Of a stretch of 64,000 bases of DNA, positions 1 through 9,680 are shown piece by piece (the stretch's first letter is position 1; each line of letters begins with the position of its first letter). Origin of the DNA: Brachypterus glaber (lineage: Eukaryota > Arthropoda > Insecta > Coleoptera > Kateretidae); assembly GCA_958510825.1 (NCBI GenBank), contig OY294044.1, positions 47,394,626-47,458,625 on the forward strand. Direction: 5' to 3'. The position numbers were made by a program, and so were the translations under genes. The notes under the pieces were generated by a model. That model had not been told where the DNA came from and made no database searches. It saw only the letters and a program-made list of their open reading frames with translations.

Positions 1-264
1 AGTACGACTGTAAGTAAAACTTATTAAATATAAATGTCTATTATTCTTCTTCAGTATAACTGTAAGTAGAATTTACCAATACTGGTTGTCAATTTTACCT
101 TGATGAAACTGTTTTTACAAATAAATGTTGCTCTAAAATAAAAGAATCCATAAAAATTGTCCTTCAAAAATCTAAAATGTATACAGGTCTAGAAATAAAA
201 GATTTTATGCATAGATGAATAAGCAACTAGGTGCGACCTAAGGTTTGCATCTTCTTTACAAAAT

Positions 265-303
265 AGAATAGAATAGAATAGAATAGAATAGAATAGAATA
301 GAA
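265..303. repeat. (AATAG)n microsatellite, LINE tail
   Basis: About seven pentamers AATAG on the plus strand. They are the 3' tail of the minus-strand LINE and not an independent microsatellite, because the flanking 6-bp duplication lies directly outside them. Confidence 0.9.
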
Positions 304-596
304 AGTATTTATTTCCTAAAATAGAAAATTACAAATATACATTTTTATTATTACACAGTCTTTTTTAAAGCAAAAGGGTCACATTCGCAAGCGTTCTTCC
401 ATGTGCCCTGAAAGTACCTAAAAATTAATTACAAATCATAAAATTACAAAAAAATGCAAAAAAATGAAAAACGATATATTGCTTCGGAATCGGACCCATG
501 CGAAAGAAACCCCCCTCCCCAAGTCGGCAATGACCTACAGCAAGACGCAAAAATTGTTAAAAAACTAACATGTATGACGAAGAAATACGTGTGCGA

Positions 597-878
597 TTAC
601 TGGGACTCCAGCAATGTTGAAAATATTTTGGATTTAAATTTACTAAGCGTAAGTTTTTTATCATTGTTATCAATATTATTCCAAAGCCTAACTGCGAACA
701 AAGTAAACGACTTTTGGTAAGAAGTAGTTTTATGAAGCGGAACCTTGAAATTATTTTTGTTTCGGGTATTATAAGAATGGAGGTGGCACTGAAATTTATT
801 TAATAAATAGGCTGGCTCATTATTTTTAAAAAGTTTAAACAATAAAGCGGACATATGCATGAGTCTTCTATTTGTCAT
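597..878 (-). pseudogene. C-terminal end of a LINE ORF2 (reverse transcriptase protein)
   Basis: A 93-residue reading frame that contains YNTRNKNNFKVPLHKTTSYQ and LFAVRLWNNIDN. These are typical of the region after the reverse transcriptase domain of insect jockey/CR1-like ORF2 proteins. The endonuclease and catalytic palm domains are absent, because the copy is 5'-truncated about 250 bp upstream of this frame. No start codon of its own is expected; it is a remnant and not a functional gene. The overlapping plus-strand frame at 454-720 is a shadow. Confidence 0.7.
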
Positions 879-1335
879 ATTTAATATTCTGTGTTCTCTT
901 AAGAAAGGTGACTTTAATGTGACTCCTATAACTTATTGAGAAAGAATAGCGCATGCAAGAATTCTGAACTTTTTGTATAAGATACGCAGTATTTTGAGTT
1001 ATTTATGAATGATACACCACACTACCAAAATCAAACAAAGAAAGTACAAGTGAGCTACATAGTCTATATTTTGTGTTTTCATTAATTACATTCTTATAAA
1101 TGTTTAATTTTTTTAAGCGCATGTATGCAAAATATATGAAATAAAGAAAATTTTAATTACATATTGGTATTAGTACCCCATGTTTATAATTTTTATTCGT
1201 AAATTGTCTGAAAAAAGGCATCGTAGTCATGTTTATGTACTTTTAATAATAACTGAGCTCTTAACGTAGTAGAAGCTGCACCTTTTGCAGGGGTGACTTA
1301 CCGACTCAAGAGCTGTTACTCCCCCTCGTAAAGGG

Positions 1336-1463
1336 TACCGGCGTACACTTACAGCGGACAACTTAGCCGTTAGAATTTGAAAAATTTATATTTGGGGATA
1401 CCGGCGTACACTTACAGCGGACAACTTAGCCGTTAGAATTTGAAAAATTTGTATTTGGGGATC
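1336..1463 (+). repeat. 64-bp local tandem duplication
   Basis: The stretch starting TACCGGCGTACACTTACAGC occurs at 1336 and again at 1400, differing at one or two bases. The other copies of this LTR-element segment (about 2778, 7646, 10588) have it once, so the duplication is private to copy 1. Confidence 0.9.
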
Positions 1464-1485
1464 AATGGATCAATTGCCAAATATT

Positions 1486-1660
1486 GTTATTTTTGGTTGC
1501 ATCAAGGCAAATACAAGAAAGTTATTTTTGGTTGCATCAAGGCAAATACAAGAAAGTTATTTTTGGTTGCATCAAGGCAACAAACAGCAATAAAGTTATT
1601 TTGGATTGAAAATACAAGAAAGTTGGTTATTTTGGCTGCAGCAAGGCAGAAACAAGCAAG
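1486..1660 (+). repeat. 35-bp tandem repeats in the LTR-element leader, copy 1
   Basis: Units beginning GTTATTTTTGGTTGCATCAA start at 1486, 1521 and 1556, followed by two degenerate units. The period is not a multiple of three, so the apparent ORF at 1440-1673 is not a real repeat protein. The position between LTR and gag suggests an untranslated leader. Confidence 0.85.
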
Positions 1661-1911
1661 GTACGTGGCGTAGATTTTGGTAGTTTTGATCTGTTTATAA
1701 AATAAATAAACAATTTGTGGTTATATTTTTATTGTTTGGGATTAAAGCTCACGGATGGTTTTCATTTATTTGCGTGTAAACTTTGATAAAATAGCTTTAA
1801 AGTTAGGTTTTTTAGACTGAAAAACAAGCGAATAAAAATTGAGGCGTTTAAGTTCAAAATTTGCATTTCTTTAATTTTTTTATGGTTTTTTTCTATAAAT
1901 TAAAAAGCGAA

Positions 1912-1974
1912 ATGAGCAACAACGGGGATAATTTGGCGTCCCTAATAAGGCGCAGAGGCGTCATTAAAGGGTAG
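1912..1974 (+). pseudogene. gag N-terminus of BEL/Pao-like element, copy 1 (21 codons, then stop)
   Basis: ATG at 1912 opens 20 codons reading MSNNGDNLASLIRRRGVIKG, then TAG at 1972-1974. The motif LIRRRGVIKG resembles the start of BEL/Pao Gag proteins, which usually continue with LTR or LTRF. The next bases belong to the 3' part of the element, so the rest of gag and all of pol are deleted. The same TAG is present in copy 2. Confidence 0.55.
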
Positions 1975-2330
1975 TTTTTTCTTTGATAGCCGTTAGGCGA
2001 CAATTCAACGTACACTGTATATACCAAATCCCTTTATGACAACTGCCCACTTTGTAAGTTCGGTCTCACGGATGTCAGGATCGGTACTCTCTCTCTCTTT
2101 CGAGATACCTGGCGTGTACGGAAAAGTCGACCAAAAGAACACCCCAAATACCCATCTAATAATAAATTCATCTAATAGGAAATAGATATATAAATATTTA
2201 TTATATATTTAAAACAATATATTATATAAGGTTTCTAAGAAAGATAATACAAAAAACGGTAAAAAATAAAAATAAAACGACTATTGTAAATTATTAGTTT
2301 TGGAATCATCCCCCTACCTTAAGCATAAAA
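1975..2330 (+). mobile_element. 3' segment of the BEL/Pao-like element
   Basis: Shares long stretches with 7735-8060 and 10674-11000, including CTGTATATACCAAATCCC and a CT-rich run (about 2089-2102). It joins directly to the next LTR-like copy at about 2331. This is consistent with a 3' UTR/LTR segment left after internal deletion, but the exact role is inferred. It carries no credible ORF. Confidence 0.5.
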
Positions 2331-2975
2331 AATATAAAGAAATATAAATTTATATTATTCTTTTTCAGTATAACTGTAAGTAGAATTTACCAATACTGGT
2401 TGTCAATTTTACCTTGATGAAACTTTTTTTACAAATACATGTGGCTCTAAAATAAAAGAATCCATAAAAATTGTCCTTCAAAAATCTAAAATGTATACAG
2501 GTCTAGAAGTAAAGGATTTTATGCATAGATGAATAAGTAACTAGATGCGACCTGAAGTTTGCATCTTCTTTTCAAAATATATGGAATAAAGAAAATTTTA
2601 ATTACATATTAGTATTAGTACCCTATGTTTATAATTTTTATCCGTAAATTGTTTGAAAAAGGCATCGTAGTCATGTTTATGTACTTTATATAACTGAGAT
2701 CTTAACGTAGTAGAATCTGCACCTTTTGCAGGGGTGACTTACCGACTCAATAACTGTTGCTCCCCCTTCGTAAAGGGTACCGGCGTACACTTACAGCGGA
2801 CAACTTGGCCGTTAGAATTTGAAAAATTTGTATTTGGGGATCAATGGACGGTTAATAATTAACTAATTATTAGTTCATCAAGTGGCAAAAAGCAAGTTTT
2901 GCGGTTATTGTACCGAACAACAAACAAGTGGGGATTATTCTGGATTTTTGTGATTGCATCAGATTGCCAAATATT

Positions 2976-3150
2976 GTTATTTTTGGTTGCATCAAGGCAA
3001 ATACAAGAATGTTATTTTTGGTTGCATCAAGGCAAATACAAGAAAGTAATTTTTGGTTGCATCAAGGCAACAAACAGCAATAAAGTTATTTTGGATTGAA
3101 AATACAAGAAAGTTGGTTATTTTGGCTGCAGCAAGGCAGAAACAAGCAAG
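2976..3150 (+). repeat. 35-bp tandem repeats in the LTR-element leader, copy 2
   Basis: Same unit and phase as at 1486-1660 (starts 2976, 3011, 3046, then two degenerate units). Conservation of the array in both copies shows it predates their duplication. Confidence 0.85.
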
Positions 3151-3499
3151 GTACGTGGCGTAGATTTTGGTAGTTTTGATCTGTTTATAAAATAAATAAA
3201 CAATTTGTGGTTATATTTTTATTGTTTGGGATTAAAGCTCACGGATGGTTTTCATTTATTTGCGTGTAAACTTTGATAAAATAGCTTTAAAGTTAGTTTT
3301 TTTAGACTGAAAAACAAGCGAATAAAAATTGAGGCGTTTAAAGAATCCATAAAAATTGTCCTTCAAAAATCTAAAATGTATACAGGTCTAGAAGTAAAGG
3401 ATTTTATGCATAGATGAATAAGTAACTAGATGCGTTTAAGTTCAAAATTTGCATTTCTTTAATTTTTTTATGGTTTTTTTCTATAAATTAAAAAGCGAA

Positions 3500-3883
3500 A
3501 TGAGCAACAACGGGGATAATTTGGCGTCCCTAATAAGGCGCAGAGGCGTCATTAAAGGGTAGTTAACTCGGTTTATAACATTTGTAGATAGTTTGGATCC
3601 CGGGGCCTGGGACAAAAGTTTAGAAGTGCGTTTGAAAAAAGTTGAGGGACTTTGGTCGGAATTTGAAAATGTGCAGACGGGTATCGAAAAGGAAGATGAC
3701 TCGGAAGCACTGGTTGAAGAACGTATTAGCTTCGAAAATAAATATTTTGATATTATGGCCAGGGCTACGGGAGAAGTAGATAAAAATGTTAATAATGTTG
3801 ACGTTGTATTGCCGCAGATTTCTTTATTTTATCCTTTCCCCCTTGAGGGAATTTTTGCGGATATTGACAACCTGTGCGTATAA
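3500..3883 (+). pseudogene. BEL/Pao-like gag N-terminal fragment with in-frame TAG
   Basis: ATG at 3500 gives 20 codons, then TAG at 3560-3562. The same frame stays open to the stop ending at 3883. Downstream of the TAG it reads LTRFITFVDSLDPGAWDKSL, then a helical, charged stretch (VRLKKVEGLWSEFENVQT, EERISFENKYFDIMARA). This order matches the N-terminal domain of BEL/Pao Gag proteins. About 100 residues remain of a normally several-hundred-residue Gag. From about codon 115 the frame runs into the local 62-bp repeats (LFYPFPLEGIFADIDNL), so the true gag is lost there. The frame across the TAG is intact, so recent decay or readthrough are both possible. Confidence 0.6.
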
Positions 3884-4010
3884 CCCTACCTATCCATTCC
3901 CCCTTGAGGGATTTTTTGCTGATATTGACTACCTGTTTGTGTAACCCTGCCTATCCATTCCCCCTTAAGGGAATTGGTGCGGATTTTGGCTATTTAACTA
4001 TATACTAAAT
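3833..4010 (+). repeat. Three tandem repeats of about 62 bp
   Basis: Each unit carries CCCCCTTGAGGGA (third: CCCCCTTAAGGGAA) followed by GATATTGAC-ACCTGT-GTGTAACCCT, at about 3838, 3899 and 3959. The first is fused in frame to the gag fragment, which explains its artificial C-terminus. Each unit has a CCCTTGAGGG dyad. Confidence 0.8.
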
Positions 4011-4099
4011 TAAACCTAGGGGAAACTATGCCAACAACCCGGGTTCGTTTCCCGGGTGGGGGAAAATAGCTTAGCTTGAATGGAAAGAAAAAACCTTAA

Positions 4100-4320
4100 C
4101 CTTAAAAAAACTTACTGGTACTAGCTGTCAATTTTACCTTAAGGAACCTTACAAGTTCTGATTACGCTGTCTGTAAAAGTTGTCCTTCAAAGATCTAAAA
4201 AATAAAATAACACATTATACATAAAAATTAAGACTTTAATTAAATCTTTCTTTCTGATATATCTGAAATAAATAATATTTACATATTAGTATTAGTATTA
4301 GTCTACCCCAGGTTATTCTA
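4100..4320 (+). repeat. Diverged copy of the LTR-like segment
   Basis: Resembles 60-270 and 2390-2620 in order and wording (ACTAGCTGTCAATTTTACCTT, GTTGTCCTTCAAAGATCTAA, ACATATTAGTATTAGTAT), but with many differences. It is an older relative of the same element. The bases between 4010 and 4100 include a CCCGGGT...CCCGGGTGGGGG stretch that I cannot assign. Confidence 0.5.
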
Positions 4321-4871
4321 CACGCCCCATTCTACCTTAAAAAACATACTATGTTATTATATTAAGGATATTATCCTTAATGTTTATGTTTATAGGCCTA
4401 TAAACTTCCAAAAACCTACAGTTAATATACCTAGCGTATTTTTGCATAAAACAATATGTAACTATCCTATAATTTTAATCTGATTGTAGATTAAAATTGT
4501 ATTTGTACCTGTAAAAAAAATAAATACCTGAAAAAAATATAACCAACGAAAATATCCTATAAAACATATAAAAAAATACATAAAATAATATTATAAATAA
4601 AAAACACTTATATCCTGAAAAAAATATACATAAATATAACCAAAATTATTATAAACAATATCCTTAACAATTAAAAAATATTAATATACCTAGTAAACTT
4701 TCAAATAAAAACTAATATTACATTGTAATGTAATTACCTGAAAAAAATAAATAAATGTTCAGAATATTTAACCTAAGAATACTTTTTTTTTTCAAGAAAT
4801 ACCTAATGCACAATATAGGCTATATATTATATAGCATTATCTGAAAAAAAGAAAATAATAAAACCAACATA
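4321..4871. other. A-rich intergenic stretch, nothing recognised
   Basis: Very AT-rich DNA with several irregular copies of CCTGAAAAAAATA (about 4527, 4615, 4737). I see no coding sequence, RNA gene or clear element ends. Confidence 0.6.
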
Positions 4872-5087
4872 AGGTGACTTCTGACGGGGTAGGATGACTT
4901 CGGACACTTTTTCTCAAAATCTTCTGAACCAAAGCACGTGTGCAAAAGTTGTGGAGTTGTGTGCTCAAGTTGTGGGGTTCATTTCCACAACTTTTACACA
5001 CAAACGCACAACTTTTACACACGTGCTTTGGTTCAGAAGATTTTGCGAAAAAATGTCCGAAGTCACCTACTCCGTCCGAAGTCACCT
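4872..5087. mobile_element. 216-bp foldback element
   Basis: Left arm AGGTGACTTCTGACGGGGTA and following pairs with the right arm ending ...CCGTCCGAAGTCACCT at 5087. The inner arms (ATCTTCTGAACCAAAGCACG and its complement) are nearly perfect for about 80 bp. The loop repeats CAAAAGTTGTG/CACAACTTTT pairs, giving extra hairpins. The short ORFs predicted across it on both strands are by-products of the palindrome. Confidence 0.85.
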
Positions 5088-5847
5088 CAGTTGATGGTAC
5101 CTGTAAAAAATATTATTATATTAGGCTCTATACTCTTGGCGGTTTTAGAATCCAAACCATTTTGCTTTTGTGCCTTATATTAACTGTGCCTTTGGGCACA
5201 ACTCTTCTATTAGCACTACTTCCACTTCCGTTGTTTTCATTGCAGTTAAAAAAATTACCTCAAAATAACCGAGATCAAAGTTAAATAACAGTTTAAATAA
5301 AATAACTTAATCAGTTATTAATACGTTTTTGGACGTTAAATCAGCATCGGACTGGCGGCTGTAGGACATAACGAGTTCTCGGATGGGATTTTTTTTTGAT
5401 AAAAATCGGGTTTAAATTGGTCGCATAACAAAAATTCGTTTTAATAGGTGTTTATTTTTTTAAGTACTTTTTCGAAAAAGAGTAATATGAAACTAATCCG
5501 TATTTAATATAAGAGTTTAACAGCGGCCATATTTAAAAGTTCACAAAAAAAGTATGAGATGGACTCCGTGAGCTATAGAAATCTATTATTTGCCGCAATT
5601 ATACATGAGACTGATAGAATAGCCAAAATATGAAATCTCTATAACGTATAATAACGCGAGAACCGGGGTATGAAGTGTATGAATTTTGTTACAATTTGCG
5701 TTACGTAATACTTGAACGTTCCTTTTATAATAAACACTATATTCAAAAATATTTCTAAAAGTAACTGTTTTATTTATTCACAAGTCCACAATTAAACCCA
5801 AAAAAAAAAATTAAATTTAATAATAATGAAAATTCTAATCCAAAATA
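5088..5847. other. Intergenic, with a lone MITE end
   Basis: No gene recognised. At 5690-5722 GCGTTACGTAATACTTGAAC followed by GTTCC matches the right end of the MITE at 5983-6110, without a recognisable left partner. It is either a half element or one whose left end has decayed. Confidence 0.5.
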
Positions 5848-6251
5848 ACACAGCCACACAAAAAAAAAGGTCCGGTTTTTTTTTTGGAGACCATTTTACT
5901 CCTATGTATTTTGAGGCACCTCATCCAATTAGTTTTGGAGATAACCTCAAAAAACCTTATTTTCGAGTAAAACGAGCATAAGGGAACGTTCAAGTATTAC
6001 GTACGCTACTAGGGGGGGGGGTCATTTAGGAGTGTTAGCCCATGTTAGCGTTACAGGGGGGGGGGTCCAAAATGATCAAAATTTGCGTTACGTAATACTT
6101 GAACGTTCTCTAACATTTTTTGAGTTTATCTCCAAAACTAATCGGATGAGTTGCTATTTTGACCTCAAATTCGGGTTCAGCTCCATAAAATACACGGCAA
6201 TACAGTGGTCTCCAAAAAAACACTTGACATTTTTTTTTTGTGTGGCTGTGT
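5848..6251. mobile_element. Foldback element with a MITE in its loop
   Basis: Outer ends ACACAGCCACAC (5848-5859) and GTGTGGCTGTGT (6240-6251) are perfect complements. Pairing continues inward (GGAGACC with GGTCTCC; CATCCAATTAGTTTTGGAGA with TCTCCAAAACTAATCGGATG). The loop is occupied by a second inverted-repeat element at about 5983-6110, so this is a nested insertion. Confidence 0.8.
5983..6110. mobile_element. MITE, GGGAACGTTCAAGTATTACG ends
   Basis: Left end GGGAACGTTCAAGTATTACG and right end CGTAATACTTGAACGTTCTC are complementary. Both are followed inward by ACG(C), then a run of G closed by TC (GGGGGGGGGGTC). The same subterminal pattern occurs in the otherwise different MITE at 42821-43560. 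A related end is at 5690-5722, and another at about 55927-55970. Confidence 0.75.
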
Positions 6252-6440
6252 AATTAAAAATTGTTCAAAATCGTTTTAAAATTACTTACATTTACTCACG
6301 GTTTAAAAATTATTCCTAAATTCCGCCCTTGATGAAATAATTCTAAAACTATATTTCCAGCTATCTCTTGTTTAAATAAAAAAAAAAAATGTACAATATA
6401 TATTAATAAAATTATTTATTTTTTATAACTACCTATATCG
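6252..6440. other. Left flank of the 100-bp repeat array
   Basis: This stretch (CGCCCTTGATGAAATAATTC ... ACTACCTATATCG) recurs in front of the arrays at 8266 and 11206, so array and flank move or duplicate together. Confidence 0.6.
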
Positions 6441-6966
6441 CTGGCTGACTGCCACGTCTCTGCTTCGCCGCTGGGGATACCACCCGCGATGACGTCACCA
6501 AATCGCGCGCACTGCAGAGCATGTTACCACCCCGAGTGCCGCTGGCTGACGGACACATCTCTGCTTCGCTGCTGGGGATACCACCCGTGATGACGTCACC
6601 AAGCCGATCGCACTGCAGAGCGTGTTACCTCCCCGAGTGACTCTGGCTGACTGACACGTCTCTGCTTCGCTGCGCTGATACCACCCGCAATGACGTCACC
6701 AAATCGCGCGCAATGCAAAGCATGTTACCACCCCGAGTGCCGCTGGCTGACTGACACATCTCTGCTTCGCTGCTGGGGATACCAACCGTGATGACGTCAC
6801 CAAGCCGATCGCACTGCAGAGCGTGTTACCTCCCCGAGTGACTCTGGCTAACTGACACGTCTCTGCTTCGCTGCTCTGATACCACCCGCAATGACGTCAC
6901 CAAATCGCGCGCACTGCAGAGCATGTTACCACCTCGAGTGCCGCTAGCTGACTGACACGTCTCTGC
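6441..6966 (+). repeat. GC-rich 100-bp tandem repeat, array 1
   Basis: Units starting CTGGCTGACTGACACGTCTC begin at 6441, 6542, 6643, 6743 and 6843. Two monomer types alternate: A with CCAAATCGCGCGCACTGCAG and GTTACCACCCCGAGTGCC, B with CCAAGCCGATCGCACTGCAG and GTTACCTCCCCGAGTGACT. The higher-order unit is therefore about 200 bp. Every unit carries the palindrome TGACGTCA (CRE/bZIP type) and a CTGCAG or decayed version. It is GC-rich, unlike its AT-rich surroundings. I see no ORF. Confidence 0.9.
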
Positions 6967-7160
6967 TGCCTAATTTCAGGGCGACATAAATATACGATTC
7001 GACTAGGAGTCCAAACCGGAAAAATATGATAAAAATATAAGAACAATATTATTTATAATATTATTATAAAATCAGATAAAAAATCCGTAGATTTCAGATT
7101 AAATTCCGTAGATAAGGCAAAATATCCGTAGACATACGTAAATTTCAGTAGGGCTCAAAA
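6967..7160 (+). other. CCGTAG-motif segment, copy A
   Basis: AT-rich DNA in which AAATCCGTAGATTTCAGA, AATTCCGTAGATAAGG and AATATCCGTAGACATACG follow one another. The same hexamer series is found at 8725-8800 and in the duplicate. It may be a subterminal repeat of a DNA transposon, but I could not find paired ends. Confidence 0.4.
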
Positions 7161-8100
7161 ATATAAAGAAATATAAATTTCTACTATTTTTTTTTTCAGT
7201 ATAAGTAAATAAACAATAACCCTGGTGAAACTTCTTTTTTTACAAATACAGGTTGCTCTAAGGGCCACTTGCACCAACGATGGTTTAGCTTTAAACTTGG
7301 ATTAAATGGACGGCCAGCCAATCAGAATGCAGTATTTTTAACTTATACTCAATTTAGTTGAGATAATCCCAGTTTAAGAGTTGGTGCAAGTGGCCCTAAA
7401 ATAAAAGAACCCATAAAAATTGTCCTTTAAAAATCTAAAATGTATTCAGGTCTAGATATAAAAGATTTTATGCATGCATAGATGAATAAGCGACTAGGTG
7501 CGACTTAAGGTTTGGATCTTCTTTTCAAAATATATGAAATAAAGAAAATTTTAATTACTTATTAGTATTAGTACCCCATGTTTATATTTTTTATCCGTAA
7601 ATTGTCTGAAAAAGGCATCGTAGTCATGTTTATGTACTTTTTGTACCCTTCGTAAGGGTACCGGCGTACACTTACAGCGGACAACTTAGCCGTTAGAATT
7701 TGAAAAATTTATATTTGGGGATCAATGGACGGTTTCTTTGATAGTCGTCAGGCGACAATTCAACATACACTGTATATACCAAATCCCTGTATGACAACTG
7801 CCCACTTTGTAAGTTCGGTCTAACGGATGTCAGGATCGGTACTCTCTCTCTTTCGAGATACTTGGCGTGTACGGAAAAGTCGACCATCCAGAGAGAACAC
7901 CCCAAATACCCATCTAATAATAAAATCATCTAATGGGAAATAGATATGAACAATATATTATATCTATTATATAAGGTTTCTGAGAAAAGTAAGACAAAAA
8001 ACGGTAACGGTAATGACGATTGTAAATTATTAGTTTTGAAATCATCCCCCTACCCCCAAGTCCTCTGTTTACACCAGTAATAAAACGTAACGTAACGGAC
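7161..8100 (+). mobile_element. Internally deleted BEL/Pao-like element remnant (copy A)
   Basis: Matches 2331-2848 (LTR-like and leader sequence) up to GGGGATCAATGGACGGTT, then jumps directly to the 3' segment TTCTTTGATAGTCG also seen at 1978. All coding sequence is missing. It is interrupted by the MITE at 7262-7396. The 78-residue minus-strand frame at 7693-7929 is spurious. The same deletion product is present at about 10080-11040. Confidence 0.55.
7262..7396. mobile_element. 135-bp Harbinger-like MITE
   Basis: Perfect terminal inverted repeats GGGCCACTTGCACCAAC and GTTGGTGCAAGTGGCCC. Sister LTR-element copies without the insert (about 130 and 2447) read GCTCTAAAATAAAAG. Here TAA is on both sides (7259-7261, 7397-7399), so the target duplication is the 3-bp TAA typical of PIF/Harbinger elements. 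It is too short to code. Confidence 0.9.
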
Positions 8101-8265
8101 TATCGAGCATTTCGCCCTTGATAAAATAAAACTTAATTCTAAAACTATATTTCCAGCTATCTCTTGTTTAAATAATAAAATTAAAAAAAAAATACGTACA
8201 AATCCAAACCTCCTGCATGAAAAAGTATTAATAAAATTATTTATTTTTAAATACTACCTATATCG

Positions 8266-8700
8266 CTGGCTGACTGACACGTCTCTGCTTCGCCGCTGGG
8301 AATACCACCCGCGATGACGTCACCAAACAGCGCGCACTGCAGAACGTGTTACCACCCCGAGTGCCGCTAAATGACTGACACGTCTCTGCTAGGGATACTA
8401 CCCGTGATGACGTCACCAAGCCGATCGCACTGCAGAGCGTGTTACCTCCCCTAGTGACTCTGGCTGACTGACACGTCTCTGCTTCGCTGCTGTGATACCA
8501 CCCGCAATGACGTCACCAAACCGCGCGCACTGCAGAGCATGTTACCACTCCAAGTGCCGGTAGCTGACTGACACGTTGCTGCTTTGCTGCTAGGGATATC
8601 ACCCGTGATGATGTCACCAAGCCGAGAGCACTGCGGAGCGTGTTACCACCCCGAGTACCGCTGGCTGACTGACACGTCTCTGCTTCACCGCTGGGGTCCC
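8266..8700 (+). repeat. GC-rich 100-bp tandem repeat, array 2
   Basis: About four and a half units of the same family as 6441-6966, more diverged. One unit is shortened (TCTCTGCTAGGGATACTACC lacks the TTCGCTG part), and one CRE is mutated to TGATGTCA. It ends at CACCGCTGGGGTCCCCAG. Confidence 0.85.
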
Positions 8701-9679
8701 CAGTGTTGCCAGGTCAACATTTTAAAAATCCGTAGGTAAGTGGTAAAAATTCCTTAAAATTCCGTAGATTCACCCTTAAAAAATCCGTAGATCTACGGAT
8801 TATACCTAAATACTGTCGTAATCTGCATTTCAACATTTAGGATTATTAAAATCAAAAACGAAAAAAATTGAAAAAAAATTAAAAAAATTAAAAAAAAAAT
8901 TTCAAAAATTGAAAAAAAAAAATTTAAATTTAAAAAATCTAAGAAAAATTGGGTTTTCAAAAAAGATCTGTTTAAAAAAAATATATTTTTTTTTTTAATT
9001 TTGTTTTAAAAATTATTTTTTTTAAGTATTTGGGAAAATGCAATATACTATTTACTGTGAATAGTATATAATGGAATGCATAGCACTATATATCTTTACG
9101 GCTTGTTATTACTTTTAATTAAATTTTATATTAAATATAGATACCACAAATTAACAGATTTTTTAAATACCAAAAAGCATAAATATAGTTAGTTTAGATA
9201 TTATTTCGTTTATTAAAAAATTAAAATCCATGCCAAACTTTTACATAAAAAGAACGCGGCAGGTAACTTCTTTGGTGTACTTACCGCAGATTTTCTTAGG
9301 ATTGGTACATACCGTAGTAAAATAATACTAAGCTCGAAAACCGTATGTGTCAGGTGCACAGAAATGCACCGAGACTTTGAACTTAGTGTGAAGGCTTCAA
9401 ATTTAGTTTTGAAATATTATCTGATAATAAAAAAACCAACGCAAATGAAAATTAAATTATTACCTACACATCGAAAGTATAAGTAAAAAGCATTGTCATT
9501 TTACAGGTAAAGTTCTGTTTTTCTGTTCAACTTTAACATAGCAAAATTTGAATGCGTTTGTCAGTACAATAAATAACGCGATATTGTATCATATAAATGA
9601 TTCAAGCAATCATATTTTTATAAATAAGTCGTTTAGTGCAGAAACATTTGAAATAATCTACAAGTAAAACGCACTAAGT
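8701..9679. other. CCGTAG segment, A/T-tract DNA and unassigned sequence (copy A)
   Basis: Begins with TGTTGCCAGGTCAAC and a CCGTAG motif series (8725-8800), including the palindrome AATCCGTAGATCTACGGATT. Then comes a run of A- and T-tracts (8850-9030), then a short palindrome TATACTATTTACTGTGAATA-GTATA (9051-9075). The GGAATGCATAGCACTATATA that follows recurs in modified form at 38050. No gene is recognised. Confidence 0.55.
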
Positions 9680-9680
9680 G

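Larger units (their letters stand above)
265..1127 (-). mobile_element. 5'-truncated LINE (jockey/CR1-like) inserted in the LTR remnant
   Basis: Comparison with the uninterrupted copy at about 2565-2585 shows a clean insertion. The flanks CAAAAT at 259-264 and 1128-1133 are a 6-bp target-site duplication. The element lies on the minus strand: its 3' end is at the left and terminates in a (TTCTA)n tail (plus strand AATAG repeats, about 265-303), as is known for several non-LTR retrotransposon clades. Only the last part of ORF2 plus the 3' UTR is present, as expected for incomplete reverse transcription. Clade assignment is inferred. Confidence 0.75.
1..1980 (+). mobile_element. BEL/Pao-like LTR element remnant, copy 1
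   Basis: This segment matches 2331-3562 over most of its length. It holds the same LTR/leader sequence, the same 35-bp repeats and the same gag start. It is interrupted by a LINE at 265-1127, and relative to copy 2 it lacks about 115 bp upstream of the 35-bp repeats. After gag codon 21 it jumps straight into a segment (1975-2160) also found at 7735-7930 and 10674-10870, so almost the whole coding region is missing. BEL/Pao assignment rests on the gag N-terminus seen more fully in copy 2. I could not fix the LTR borders. Confidence 0.55.
2331..3883 (+). mobile_element. BEL/Pao-like LTR element remnant, copy 2
   Basis: Tandem relative of copy 1 without the LINE. In order it holds an LTR-like segment, a leader with 35-bp repeats (2976-3150) and the start of gag (3500). 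A patch at 3343-3436 repeats the segment at about 2456-2546 (tAAGAATCCATAAAAATTGT onward) inside the leader, bordered by GCGTTTA on both sides, which looks like template switching or gene conversion. No protease, reverse transcriptase or integrase follows gag. Confidence 0.6.
6765..9680 (+). repeat. Tandem segmental duplication, copy A (2.9 kb)
   Basis: Copy A runs from CTTCGCTGCTGGGGATACCA (6765) to ...CGCACTAAGTG (9680) and is repeated almost identically at 9681-12604. The join at 9680/9681 links the end of one copy to the middle of a 100-bp repeat with a 3-bp TGC microhomology. Copies differ by a few substitutions and by indels of about 20-30 bp (for example a 21-bp repeat near 10085 only in B, a 29-bp block near 9611 only in A). 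Confidence 0.9.

Noticed and set aside
2780..2900. A primer binding site and exact LTR borders for the BEL/Pao-like element
   Set aside because: Candidates such as TGGGGATCAATGG and TGGCAAAAAGC did not match a tRNA end that I could name, so no border is claimed.
1486..3150. 35-bp spaced direct repeats resembling a CRISPR-like array
   Set aside because: The repeats are head-to-tail without unique spacers, degenerate, and lie in an LTR-element leader of a eukaryote.
4837..5284. Overlapping Cys-rich ORFs on both strands (CKSCG, CKSCAF)
   Set aside because: They arise from the CAAAAGTTGTG/CACAACTTTT repeats of the foldback; the same palindrome gives mirrored peptides on both strands.
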